From JAHEZL01 sp046074525 (GTDB taxonomy: Bacteria > Bacteroidota > Bacteroidia > Flavobacteriales_C > GCA-002722245), in contig JBJTOK010000071.1 in NCBI GenBank assembly GCA_046074525.1, forward strand, positions 62,001-126,000: a stretch of 64,000 nucleotides of DNA, read 5' to 3'. Below, piece after piece: positions 18,461-26,272 of this stretch (its first letter is position 1; each line of letters opens with the position of its first letter). The position numbers and the translations under genes are program-made. Below the pieces are notes generated by a model, which saw only the letters and a list, made by a program, of their open reading frames with translations, was not told where the DNA came from and did not search any database.

Positions 18461-18616
18461 TTTTTACCACTGAGGAACTGGGATTTTCCGCAGAGTAAAC
18501 AGAAGGTTGCTTTCGTTTTCAGGTCCCGGAGAGTCTGCGTTTAAGGGATCACGGAGAAGCACTCGCGAAAAGCCCTCAGGGATTTCTAACTTAAGTTGTA
18601 TCCTCAGCGGTAAAAA
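18461..18616. repeat. intergenic element with terminal inverted repeats
   Basis: The left end TTTTTACCACTGAGGAAC (18461-18478) is mirrored by GTATCCTCAGCGGTAAAAA (18598-18616). The interior is partly palindromic and contains AACTTAAGTTGTATCCTC near 18588, similar to ATTAAGTTGTTTCCTC near 1662. The two loci therefore look like diverged members of one palindromic repeat family. No coding potential is seen. The rest of the gap 18345-18756 holds only the two terminators. Confidence 0.6.
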
Positions 18617-18705
18617 TTGAAGTTGGGATAAAGTAATATATAGTTGCTCTTCAGAGTACCTGATGATAGCATACGTGAGAAAGGTTTGTGGGGGTATGAC
18701 AAAAC

Positions 18706-18737
18706 AAAAAAGCCGTCCTTTTCAGAACGGCTTTTTT
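18706..18737 (-). terminator. intrinsic terminator after the RRM protein gene
   Basis: AGCCGT and ACGGCT form a stem around a 10-base central section (partly pairable CC/GA flanks), bordered by an A-run on one side and a T-run on the other. On the minus strand it ends in TTTTTTGTTTT, right after the stop of the RNA-binding protein. It could also act on the plus strand. Confidence 0.85.
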
Positions 18738-18756
18738 TATAGTGAAGTATTATTGA

Positions 18757-19110
18757 TTAATATCTGTCGCCACGGTCTCTTCCGCCACCACCATATCCAC
18801 CACCTCTTCTGTCGCCACCGCCGCCACGGTTAAATCCGCCGCCACCGCCACGAGGTCTGTCTCCTTCGGTTTTAGGCTGAGCTTTGTTCACGGTCAATGT
18901 TCTTGTCTGGAACTCAGTTTTGTCGAGCGCATCAATTGCCTGACTGGCAGCAGCTTCGTCAGCCATCTCAACAAAAGCAAAACCTTTCGATCTTCCTGTA
19001 AACTTGTCTGTAATAACTTTTACTGATTTTACTTCACCATATTCCGAAAAGAGATTTGTCAAATCTTGTTCGCTCGCCTGGTAGCTGAGATTTCCAACAT
19101 AAATTGTCAT
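18757..19110 (-). CDS. glycine-rich RNA-binding protein with one RRM
   Basis: A 117-residue protein with one RNA recognition motif (residues 1-78). RNP2 is IYVGNL and RNP1 is KGFAFVEM. The tail is rich in Arg and Gly (about 85-117, GGGG, RRGG and GGYGGGG). Such proteins bind single-stranded RNA and often act as cold-induced RNA chaperones. The gene is monocistronic, between its own terminator and an AT-rich leader of about 60 bases. The tail resembles eukaryotic and cyanobacterial glycine-rich RRM proteins, but the architecture is common in Bacteroidota. Confidence 0.95.
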   Translation of the reverse strand: MTIYVGNLSYQASEQDLTNLFSEYGEVKSVKVITDKFTGRSKGFAFVEMADEAAASQAIDALDKTEFQTRTLTVNKAQPKTEGDRPRGGGGGFNRGGGGDRRGGGYGGGGRDRGDRY

Positions 19111-19176
19111 TGTACTAATTTTTAGATTATTAATTTTACCTTGTGATAAATCGAAATTGATTCACCTCAAGTGCTA

Positions 19177-19202
19177 CAAATATATATAAATTTTTGTAAC
19201 AA
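19177..19202 (-). promoter_or_regulatory. candidate promoter of the RRM protein gene
   Basis: On the minus strand TATATTTG (complement of 19177-19184) matches the -7 element exactly. A TTG (complement of 19200-19202) lies 15 bases upstream, which is a little close. The predicted leader is about 60 bases of AT-rich sequence, long enough for temperature- or protein-responsive folding. Confidence 0.45.
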
Positions 19203-19239
19203 CTTGAAAATCAGTTTCACATTTGAAAAAAAAATCTGA

Positions 19240-19794
19240 ATGAGAAGGCAGTTGTTTTTGTATAGCTTGATTTTACTGGTGCTTCCGTTGTTTTTTGCCT
19301 ATGTTTTAACGGAGCAAAAAGTTACCATAATAGATAAAAAAGTAAGCTGGGGATATAAAAAAGCATCGGGAAGGGTGGTTGATGCGGTTATCCTTCATTC
19401 GACTTATTATGCCACCGGAACCGATAGTTTTAGTGTGGATGGCGTGCTCGAACAGTTTAAGTCGTATGGCGTGTCTTCTCATTATCTTATCGATAGATCG
19501 GGGAAAATTTACCGGCTGGTGGATGAAAAGAATATTGCTTTCCATGCCGGCAATAGTTCACTTCCTGATGGCCGCACAAATGTGAATACAACTTCAATCG
19601 GCATAGAAATTATTACTACTTTATACAGCAGTCCGACTGAGGCACAGTATAAAAGTGTGGCCGGACTGGTAAAAGACATCAAAAAACGCAGGACAATAAA
19701 GTATATTAAGGGCCACAGCGATATTGCTCCCGGAAGAAAGAGCGATCCGTGGAATTTTGATTGGACAAAATTTAATACACTGATGGAGCAATGA
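19240..19794 (+). CDS. N-acetylmuramoyl-L-alanine amidase (amidase_2 fold)
   Basis: A 184-residue zinc amidase that cleaves the bond between MurNAc and the peptide of peptidoglycan. An N-terminal hydrophobic segment (about 4-22) acts as a signal or anchor, so it works in the periplasm. Zinc ligands fit the AmpD/PGRP pattern: H53 (ILHST), H159 (KGHSDI) and D169 (KSDPW). HYLIDRSGKIYRLV and IAFHAG are core family strands. The stop overlaps the next ATG by 4 bases (ATGA), which implies translational coupling with a metabolic dehydrogenase, an odd pairing. Confidence 0.9.
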   Translation: MRRQLFLYSLILLVLPLFFAYVLTEQKVTIIDKKVSWGYKKASGRVVDAVILHSTYYATGTDSFSVDGVLEQFKSYGVSSHYLIDRSGKIYRLVDEKNIAFHAGNSSLPDGRTNVNTTSIGIEIITTLYSSPTEAQYKSVAGLVKDIKKRRTIKYIKGHSDIAPGRKSDPWNFDWTKFNTLMEQ

Positions 19795-20984
19795 AAATAG
19801 GAATAATCAAAGAAGGTAAGGTTCCTGCTGATAAGCGCGTTCCTTTTACGCCTCAGCAATGCAGGGAGATTAAGAATAAATTCGGGGTTGAAGTTGTGGT
19901 GCAGAGTAGCGAGGTGCGCAGTTTTCCTGATGAAATGTATGTTGAGCAGGGTATAAAAGTTGTGAGTGATATTAGCGATTGCGATGTATTATTTGGTGTG
20001 AAAGAAGTACCTGTGGAAGAGTTGCTTCCTGGCAAAACCTATTTCTTTTTTTCGCACACCATTAAGAAACAGCCTCACAATAAAAAACTGATGAAGGCTT
20101 TGCTGGAAAAGAAGATTTCCATGGTGGATTATGAATGTTTGACCTACGCTAATGGCGACCGTATTATTGGTTTTGGACGATTTGCAGGGATAGTGGGGAC
20201 TTACAATGCTTTGCTGGCTTATGGCCGTCGCTATAGTATATATGATCTCAAACCCGCACACTTGTGTGTAGATCGCGCCGAGCTGGAAAAAGAACTAAAA
20301 AAAGTAAAGCTTCCGCCAATAAAGATTGTCTTTACTGGCGGAGGAAGGGTTGCTAACGGAACTCTGGAAATATTAAATACGCTGGGTTTGCGCAATGTAA
20401 CGCCCGAAGAGATCCTAAGTACTTCCTTTGATGAGCCTGTGTATTCACAATTGCATGGCGATCATTATTACCATCGCAAAGATGACGGTCGTTTCAACAT
20501 GGAAGAGATGGTGCAGCATCCTGAAAGGTATCGATCAGTATTTCCTCCTTATACTAAGGTAGCTGATATATATATACCCTGTCATTTCTGGAGTCCGAAA
20601 GGCGATGTCTTTTTTACCAGGGAAGACATGGTATTGAAGGATTTTAGAATCAAGGTCATTGCTGATATTACCTGTGATATCAATGGATCTGTTCCTTCAA
20701 CTATTCGTTCGTCTACGATTGCCGAGCCGTTATATGGTTTCAATCCTGTTTCAGGGAAAGAAGTCGGACCTTTTGATTCTTCTGCTGTTACAGTGATGGC
20801 GGTGGATAATCTCCCTTGTGAATTGCCGCGCGATGCTTCTGCTGATTTCGGTGCTGCGTTGATTGAAAAGGTACTACCAGGTTTATTGAGTAATGATCCC
20901 GATCAGATTATTGAAAGAGCTACGATTTGTAAGGGAGGCTCCTTAATGGAGAAGTTTTCTTATTTGAAGGATTATACTTTATAA
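19791..20984 (+). CDS. saccharopine dehydrogenase (LYS1-like) / alanine dehydrogenase superfamily
   Basis: A 397-residue two-domain NAD(P) enzyme. The N-terminal domain (1-130) starts KIGIIKEGKVPADKRVPFTP, the pattern of the alanine dehydrogenase/transhydrogenase and LYS1-type saccharopine dehydrogenase group. A second domain has the dinucleotide motif FTGGGRVANGTLEIL. HFWSPKGDVFF, VIADITCDINGSVPST and the final PRDASADFG segment favour the saccharopine (L-lysine-forming) dehydrogenase branch. It would interconvert saccharopine with lysine plus 2-oxoglutarate. No lysine-ketoglutarate reductase lies nearby, so the pathway is uncertain. It is coupled to the amidase and followed by a large palindromic element. 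Confidence 0.75.
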   Translation: MKIGIIKEGKVPADKRVPFTPQQCREIKNKFGVEVVVQSSEVRSFPDEMYVEQGIKVVSDISDCDVLFGVKEVPVEELLPGKTYFFFSHTIKKQPHNKKLMKALLEKKISMVDYECLTYANGDRIIGFGRFAGIVGTYNALLAYGRRYSIYDLKPAHLCVDRAELEKELKKVKLPPIKIVFTGGGRVANGTLEILNTLGLRNVTPEEILSTSFDEPVYSQLHGDHYYHRKDDGRFNMEEMVQHPERYRSVFPPYTKVADIYIPCHFWSPKGDVFFTREDMVLKDFRIKVIADITCDINGSVPSTIRSSTIAEPLYGFNPVSGKEVGPFDSSAVTVMAVDNLPCELPRDASADFGAALIEKVLPGLLSNDPDQIIERATICKGGSLMEKFSYLKDYTL

Positions 20985-20993
20985 TTCTGTTTG

Positions 20994-21315
20994 AAAATCC
21001 CTCTTGCCACGGTGATGATTCAGATTAAGGCAAGACAAGGATATGTTTAGGGTGAGCCGCAATGCTTGCGGCTGTGAAATGATTAAGAATACGCTTCTTA
21101 AAAATGCTTGTCAACCATACTACAGCCGCAAGCATTGCGGCTCACCCTAAACATATCCTTGTCTTAATCGCTGGTGTCACCCTTGTCACCACACAAGACT
21201 TTCACATTCTTCCTTTTCAAAGGAGAAGCCCATGCTTAATCCGCGCCTGAGAGTGCTTAAGTGCTAACTTCTTCCATTGAAAAAGGGATTAATGTGCACA
21301 GGCAAGAGGGATTTT
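20994..21315. mobile_element. 322-bp nested inverted repeat, MITE-like
   Basis: Perfect 15-bp terminal inverted repeats: AAAATCCCTCTTGCC (20994-21008) and GGCAAGAGGGATTTT (21301-21315). Inside is a perfect 44-bp inverted repeat (21032-21075 and 21122-21165) with a 46-base spacer; each arm carries its own small hairpin, GCCGCAA..TTGCGGC. A weaker internal pair is CCTTTTCAAAGGAGAAG with CTTCTTCCATTGAAAAAGG. There is no ORF. I see no clear target-site duplication, so insertion by transposition is an inference. Confidence 0.65.
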
Positions 21316-21335
21316 TAACTACTAGCAAAGCTAAT

Positions 21336-21353
21336 CTTAGTGTTTTATTTACA
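21336..21353 (+). promoter_or_regulatory. candidate operator, distal copy, upstream of xylB
   Basis: CTTAGTGTTTTATTTACA matches 17 of 18 bases of the copy at 21503-21520, 167 bases downstream. Two such copies before a sugar operon suggest binding sites for a regulator, possibly with DNA looping. The neighbouring Nudix-type regulator is the obvious candidate. Confidence 0.5.
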
Positions 21354-21487
21354 AAATCTCCTTATTATTGTATAATTAACACGTAGTTCTGCGTAGAATA
21401 CGGCTATTTGCGTATTTCAGCAATTTTTTTAATTGATTAGAAACGAGTTGTTTAGGTGGTTTTTCCGAAAAAAACAGCTATAAATAC

Positions 21488-21518
21488 TTGCGTTCAGAGA
21501 AACTTAGTGTTATATTTA
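21488..21518 (+). promoter_or_regulatory. candidate promoter of the xylose operon
   Basis: TTG (21488-21490), 20 bases, then TATATTTA (21511-21518), one base off the TAnnTTTG consensus. The predicted start leaves a leader of about 14 bases before the xylB ATG. The -7 element lies inside the proximal operator copy, as expected for repression. Confidence 0.6.
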
Positions 21519-21520
21519 CA
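21503..21520 (+). promoter_or_regulatory. candidate operator, proximal copy, overlapping the xylB promoter
   Basis: CTTAGTGTTATATTTACA, a near-identical copy of 21336-21353. With the next bases it forms the short inverted repeat AGTGT-TATATTT-ACACT (21506-21522). Its overlap with the -7 element fits a repressor site. Confidence 0.5.
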
Positions 21521-21537
21521 CTTATAGAATTATTGAT

Positions 21538-23034
21538 ATGTTTTTACTAGGATATGATATAGGGAGTTCGTCGGTTAAAGCATCACTGCTCAATGCCAAA
21601 ACAGGAGAAGTGGTAGCTTCTGCCTTTTGTCCGAAAGTGGAAATGGAAATGCTGGCGGTACAACCTGGTTGGGCCGAGCAGCATCCTGATACCTGGTGGG
21701 AAAATATTAAAGCAGCCACTGCTGAAGTGTTGGCTAAATCCAAAATTGATGTGAAGCAAATCAAGGCCATCGGCATTTCTTACCAGATGCATGGATTGGT
21801 AGTGGTAGATAAAAATAAGCAGGTATTGCGTCCTTCTATAATATGGTGCGATAGTCGCGCCGTGGGTATTGGTTCCGCTGCTTTTGATAAAATAGGCAAA
21901 ACAAAATGCCTGGAGCATTTGCTAAATTCTCCCGGGAATTTTACTGCTTCCAAGTTGAAATGGGTGAAGGATAATGAGCCTGAAATTTATTCAAGAATAT
22001 ACAAAGCGATGTTGCCTGGTGATTATGTGGCGATGAAGATGACCGGCGAAATCACCACTACAGCAACGGGTTTGTCGGAAGGAATTTTATGGGATTTCAA
22101 GTCGGAGAAAGTCGCAGATATATTGCTGCATCATTATGGAATCTCTAAAGATTTAATTCCGACGGTAGTACCTGTATTTTCAAATCAGGGAGCGTTAACA
22201 TCTGCTGCCGCTAAGGAATTGGGATTGAACGCAGGAACCGTCATCGCTTACCGCGGAGGAGATCAGCCCAACAATGCCTTCTCTTTAAATGTATTGAAAC
22301 CAGGTGAAGTAGCTGCTACGGCAGGGACATCGGGAGTGATTTATGGAGTAAGCGATAAGGCTCAATATGATGAACAATCACGTGTAAACACTTTTGTTCA
22401 CGTGAACCACAAAACGGAGGCACCGCGCTACGGAGTGCTGCTCTGTGTAAACGGAACAGGCATTCTCAATAGTTGGATGAAAAACCATTTGCTTGGCTAT
22501 AAAAAAGATTTTACTTATCCGCAGATGAATGATATTGCTTCAGAAGCGCCGATAGGTTCGAGCGGGCTGAGCATGCTGCCTTTTGGAAATGGTGCGGAAA
22601 GAATTTTAGGTAATAAGGAGATCGGTGCACAACTGGAAGGCCTGAGATTCAATACCCATAGTTTGCCGCACCTCTTAAGAGCTGCGCAGGAAGGGATTGT
22701 TTTTTCACTGAATTATGGATTGGAAATCATGCAAAAGGTAGGCGTTAATGCCACTACAATTAAAGCCGGCGAAGGCAATATGTTCCTGAGTCCGATCTTC
22801 AGCGAAGCTTTTTCAACATTAACAGGAGCAGTGGTTGAATTGTACAAAACGGATGGAGCGCAAGGCGCTGCAAGGGCTGCCGGATTTGGGGCCGGACTTT
22901 ACAACAGTATCGATGAGGCTTTTGCAGGGCTCCATTCTATCCGCAGCATCGAACCTCAGTCGCGCTTGCGTCCCCAATACGAAGATGCATATGGCAATTG
23001 GCTGAACGCATTATCAAAGCATATAAAAATCTAA
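21538..23034 (+). CDS. xylB: xylulokinase
   Basis: A 498-residue FGGY-family sugar kinase that phosphorylates D-xylulose to xylulose 5-phosphate. The N-terminal ATPase motif is LGYDIGSSSVKASLL. GWAEQHPDTWW, ISYQMHGLV and IIWCDSRA are xylulokinase-type strands. The second domain carries ATAGTSGVIYG and the C-terminal GAARAAGFGAGLY. Its place before xylA makes xylulose the substrate rather than glycerol or gluconate. It is the first gene of the xylose operon, downstream of a probable promoter and two operator copies. Confidence 0.95.
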   Translation: MFLLGYDIGSSSVKASLLNAKTGEVVASAFCPKVEMEMLAVQPGWAEQHPDTWWENIKAATAEVLAKSKIDVKQIKAIGISYQMHGLVVVDKNKQVLRPSIIWCDSRAVGIGSAAFDKIGKTKCLEHLLNSPGNFTASKLKWVKDNEPEIYSRIYKAMLPGDYVAMKMTGEITTTATGLSEGILWDFKSEKVADILLHHYGISKDLIPTVVPVFSNQGALTSAAAKELGLNAGTVIAYRGGDQPNNAFSLNVLKPGEVAATAGTSGVIYGVSDKAQYDEQSRVNTFVHVNHKTEAPRYGVLLCVNGTGILNSWMKNHLLGYKKDFTYPQMNDIASEAPIGSSGLSMLPFGNGAERILGNKEIGAQLEGLRFNTHSLPHLLRAAQEGIVFSLNYGLEIMQKVGVNATTIKAGEGNMFLSPIFSEAFSTLTGAVVELYKTDGAQGAARAAGFGAGLYNSIDEAFAGLHSIRSIEPQSRLRPQYEDAYGNWLNALSKHIKI

Positions 23035-23082
23035 AATCGTAAATCTAAAATCTACAATCAATACTAACTTAAATCAATCGTT

Positions 23083-24444
23083 ATGAATCTGACAAAGGAA
23101 AAAAGCAATGGCACTGTGCATGTGACTACCGGAGACAAAGAGTATTTTCCGGGGATTGGTAAAATCAAGTACGAAGGAAAGGAGTCTAAAAATCCGATGG
23201 CCTTCAAGTACTATGATGAGAATAAGGTAGTGGGTGGAAAAACCATGAAGGAGCATTTCCGATTTGCTATCGCTTACTGGCATACGCTGTGCGGACAAGG
23301 TGGCGATCCTTTCGGTCCGGGAACCAAAGATTTTCCTTGGTTACAGAAAGCCAATCCGATTGAGCTCGCGAAAGAGAAGATGGATGCTGCTTTTGAATTC
23401 ATCACGAAAATAGGTGCTCCTTACTACTGCTGGCATGATTTCGATATGGCGCCGGAAGGTAGAACCGTAGCTGAATCGGAGAAGAATGTACAGATCATGA
23501 CGGAGTACGCCAAACAAAAACAAGCGGCTTCGGGAGTGAAATTGCTGTGGGGTACTGCCAACTGCTTTTCCAATCCGAGATATATGAACGGTGCGTCTAC
23601 CAATCCTGATTTTGCTGTGGTTTCCCATGCTGCGGCGCAAATCAAGTCGGCACTGGATGCTACAGTTGCGCTCGGCGGAGAGAACTATGTTTTCTGGGGG
23701 GGGAGAGAAGGGTATATGTCGTTATTGAATACCAATACCAAACGAGAGCTGGAGCACATGGGACGCTTCCTGCAAATGGCAAGGGACTACGGAAGGAAAA
23801 TCGGATTTAAAGGAAACTTCCTTATCGAACCAAAACCAATGGAGCCATCTAAACACCAATATGATTTTGATTGCGCTACAGTAATTGGTTTCCTTCGTCA
23901 GTACGATCTTTTAGATGATTTTAAGTTGAATATCGAAGTGAATCACGCTACTCTTGCTTTGCATACTTTCTCCCACGAATTGCAGGTGGCTGCTGATGCT
24001 AACTTACTTGGAAGTATCGATGCCAATCGTGGTGATTATCAGAATGGCTGGGATACGGACCAGTTTCCGAACAACATCATGGAAATTACTGAGGCCATGC
24101 TGGTTATCCTTGAACACGGCGGATTGCAGGGTGGAGGGGTAAACTTCGATGCCAAAACAAGAAGAAATTCTACCGACCTCGAGGATATTTTCATCGCACA
24201 CATCGGAGGAATGGATGTTTTCGCAAGGGCATTGTTGATTGCCAATAATATTCTCGTAGATTCCGATTACAAAAAAATGCGCACAGAGCGCTATGCTTCC
24301 TTCGATAATGGCGACGGCGCTAAATTTGAAAAAGGTTTGCTTACTCTTGAAGACCTCAGGAATATCGCAGCGAAAAATGGCGAGCCTAAACAAAGAAGTG
24401 GAAAACAAGAACTTTTTGAGAACCTGATCAATCAATATATTTAA
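23083..24444 (+). CDS. xylA: xylose isomerase
   Basis: A 453-residue class II xylose isomerase (D-xylose to D-xylulose, two divalent metals, TIM barrel, tetramer). The N terminus carries the family KEYFPGIGKIKYEGKESKNP. The catalytic His-Asp pair lies in YYCWHDFDMAPEG. Other signatures are VFWGGREGY, LIEPKPMEPSKHQYD and LGSIDANRGD. The usual FHD is WHD here, a conservative change beside the catalytic His. It follows xylB by 48 bases; the gap contains the short tandem AAATCTAAAATC. Confidence 0.97.
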   Translation: MNLTKEKSNGTVHVTTGDKEYFPGIGKIKYEGKESKNPMAFKYYDENKVVGGKTMKEHFRFAIAYWHTLCGQGGDPFGPGTKDFPWLQKANPIELAKEKMDAAFEFITKIGAPYYCWHDFDMAPEGRTVAESEKNVQIMTEYAKQKQAASGVKLLWGTANCFSNPRYMNGASTNPDFAVVSHAAAQIKSALDATVALGGENYVFWGGREGYMSLLNTNTKRELEHMGRFLQMARDYGRKIGFKGNFLIEPKPMEPSKHQYDFDCATVIGFLRQYDLLDDFKLNIEVNHATLALHTFSHELQVAADANLLGSIDANRGDYQNGWDTDQFPNNIMEITEAMLVILEHGGLQGGGVNFDAKTRRNSTDLEDIFIAHIGGMDVFARALLIANNILVDSDYKKMRTERYASFDNGDGAKFEKGLLTLEDLRNIAAKNGEPKQRSGKQELFENLINQYI

Positions 24445-24451
24445 ATTTACC

Positions 24452-24510
24452 GCCGGGGTCTCTGTGTGTTCCCTCTCTTTACAACCCTTTTTATCCCTTG
24501 AGACCCCGGC
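24452..24510 (+). promoter_or_regulatory. intercistronic hairpin between xylA and the mutarotase
   Basis: Perfect 11-bp arms GCCGGGGTCTC (24452-24462) and GAGACCCCGGC (24500-24510) with a 37-base pyrimidine-rich loop. Only a short TTCTTT follows, so full termination is unlikely. It may instead stabilise the xylBA part of the message or act as a partial terminator. Confidence 0.6.
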
Positions 24511-24529
24511 TTCTTTAAAAACTGATTGT

Positions 24530-25495
24530 ATGTATAAAATTGAACATAAATTGTTTGGCGCACTGAAGGAGTTGCGACTCGTGAATACAGCTACTGCAGA
24601 GTATGTCTCTGTTATTCCCGGACTCGCGGCGACCATCAACGGACTCGTGTTACAGAAAGATGGAAAGGCGTATGAATTGATCAACGGCTGTTCAACTTAT
24701 CAGGATCTGATGACAGAAGGAAAACGCGTATTCAAGGGAACAAAGCTCTTTCCTTTTCCCAATCGCATCAACCAGAGTAAATACAGTTTTGCAGGAAAGG
24801 ATTATACCTTGAAAATGAATTTTCCTGCTGAAGGTCATGCCATTCACGGTTTGGTTTGCGAAAAGGCTTTTGAAGTACTGAAGGAAAAAGCCGATGAAAA
24901 TCAGGCCCTCCTGAAAGTTCAATATCAATACAATGGTGAGGATAGCGGTTATCCTTTTAAATACAAACTCACAGTGGAGTATACGCTTTCTGCAAAAGGA
25001 TTTGCCTGCAATACGACCATTGAAAATACGGATAAAACCGATATTCCTGTGGGAGATGGCTGGCATCCGTATTTCAAGATCGGGACACAGCTCAATCAGC
25101 TCAGCGTAAAAATTCCATCGAACCAGGTAGTGGAAGTCGACGAGAAAATGATTCCTAACGGAAGTATTACCCGCTCCGATGATTTTGTGACAGCAACAAA
25201 AATAAATTCAGCACATTTTGATACATGCTATCAACTTGAGGCAAAGGAAGGAAGACAAAAAGTGGAGCTCTTTGATGAACAACAAGACATTGGTATCGCA
25301 GTGTGGCAGGACACCGGCAAAAACAAATACAATTACGTGCAGATTTATACTCCTCCTTCCCGCGATTGCATTGCCATTGAGCCTATGACCTGTATGCCCG
25401 ACGCCTTCAATAATAAAAAGGGATTAATATTATTGAAACCAGGAGAAATTGTAAATCTCGCCTTTGGTGTAGAATTAACAATAAAAATATTTTAA
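24530..25495 (+). CDS. aldose 1-epimerase (mutarotase)
   Basis: A 321-residue beta-sandwich enzyme that interconverts alpha and beta sugar anomers, here probably D-xylose. I chose the ATG at 24530; the open frame reaches a GTG at 24464, but that extension would cross the intercistronic hairpin. Catalytic-type residues are visible: His in FPAEGHAIHG, the strand VGDGWHPYFKIG and the late Glu in CIAIEPMTCMPDAFN. The WHPYF and EPMTCMPDAFN blocks mark the GalM-like group. No signal peptide is seen, so it is cytosolic. It feeds the alpha-anomer to XylA. Confidence 0.9.
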   Translation: MYKIEHKLFGALKELRLVNTATAEYVSVIPGLAATINGLVLQKDGKAYELINGCSTYQDLMTEGKRVFKGTKLFPFPNRINQSKYSFAGKDYTLKMNFPAEGHAIHGLVCEKAFEVLKEKADENQALLKVQYQYNGEDSGYPFKYKLTVEYTLSAKGFACNTTIENTDKTDIPVGDGWHPYFKIGTQLNQLSVKIPSNQVVEVDEKMIPNGSITRSDDFVTATKINSAHFDTCYQLEAKEGRQKVELFDEQQDIGIAVWQDTGKNKYNYVQIYTPPSRDCIAIEPMTCMPDAFNNKKGLILLKPGEIVNLAFGVELTIKIF

Positions 25496-25501
25496 TCCTG
25501 C

Positions 25502-26245
25502 ATGAAAACAGCTTATCTTTCGCGTGCAATTCAACCAGTTATTAATGTAAATTATAAAGGTATGTCACACACGGAATACGTAAGTTCTATATCCATCGAC
25601 TGTATCATTTTCGGATTTGATGAAGGAGAGTTAAAAGTTCTTTTAATTAAAAGGGCAGCCGAGCCATCCAAGGGAGGATGGGCCTTGCCCGGTGGATTTG
25701 TCGGACAAAATGAAGATTTGGATATAGCTGCAAAAGTTATCCTGGAAGAGCTCACAGGTCTTAAAAAAATATACATGGAGCAGCTCCATACTTTTGGTGA
25801 TGTAGGTCGCTATCCGCTGGGTCGTGTAATCTCGATTGCATATTCATCGCTCATTAAAATTGGCGATTATGAATTGAGAGCTGATAACAACGCACAAGAG
25901 GCAGTGTGGCATCCGGTATCACAAGTGCCAGAATTGGTTTTTGATCACGGTAAGATGCTTGCATTAGCGCTGGAAACCTTGAAAAATAAAGTGAAATATC
26001 ATCCTATAGGATTTGAATTGCTGCCGAAGAAATTTACGCTGACGCAGTTGCAGACTTTATACGAAACCGTTCTTGAAACTACTTTGGACAAAAGGAATTT
26101 CCGCAAGAAAATACTGGGTATGGAATTGCTGATCGCCCTTGATGAATTTCAGCGTGGCGCACCTAACCGCGCAGCACGCCTCTTCAAGTTCGATACCCAG
26201 AAATACAAAGAATTGAAAGCAAAAGGATTCATGTTTGAATTGTGA
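25502..26245 (+). CDS. Nudix-family transcriptional regulator (NrtR/AraR-like), probable xylose regulator
   Basis: A 247-residue protein with an N-terminal Nudix-fold domain (about 25-160) and a C-terminal winged-helix domain (about 165-240: LTQLQTLYETVL, NFRKKILGM). This layout matches the NrtR regulators and AraR, the Nudix-type arabinose repressor of Bacteroides. The Nudix box is degenerate: G65, E71, E83 and G86 remain, but R79 and E80 of the REUxEE core are Val and Ile and the second terminal Glu is Leu84. It is therefore probably not a hydrolase; the domain should sense a sugar or intermediate. An alternative start is Met21. Being inside the xylose operon, it likely controls it. Confidence 0.85.
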   Translation: MKTAYLSRAIQPVINVNYKGMSHTEYVSSISIDCIIFGFDEGELKVLLIKRAAEPSKGGWALPGGFVGQNEDLDIAAKVILEELTGLKKIYMEQLHTFGDVGRYPLGRVISIAYSSLIKIGDYELRADNNAQEAVWHPVSQVPELVFDHGKMLALALETLKNKVKYHPIGFELLPKKFTLTQLQTLYETVLETTLDKRNFRKKILGMELLIALDEFQRGAPNRAARLFKFDTQKYKELKAKGFMFEL

Positions 26246-26272
26246 TGAAGTACTAACCTAAATACCCCTGTT

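Noticed and set aside
20994..21315. The palindromic element as an IS with a transposase
   Set aside because: There is no open frame of useful length; it can only be a non-autonomous unit.
24004..24684. Antisense open frame (226 codons) spanning xylA and the mutarotase gene
   Set aside because: It crosses two real genes and the intercistronic hairpin, and its sequence has no family features.
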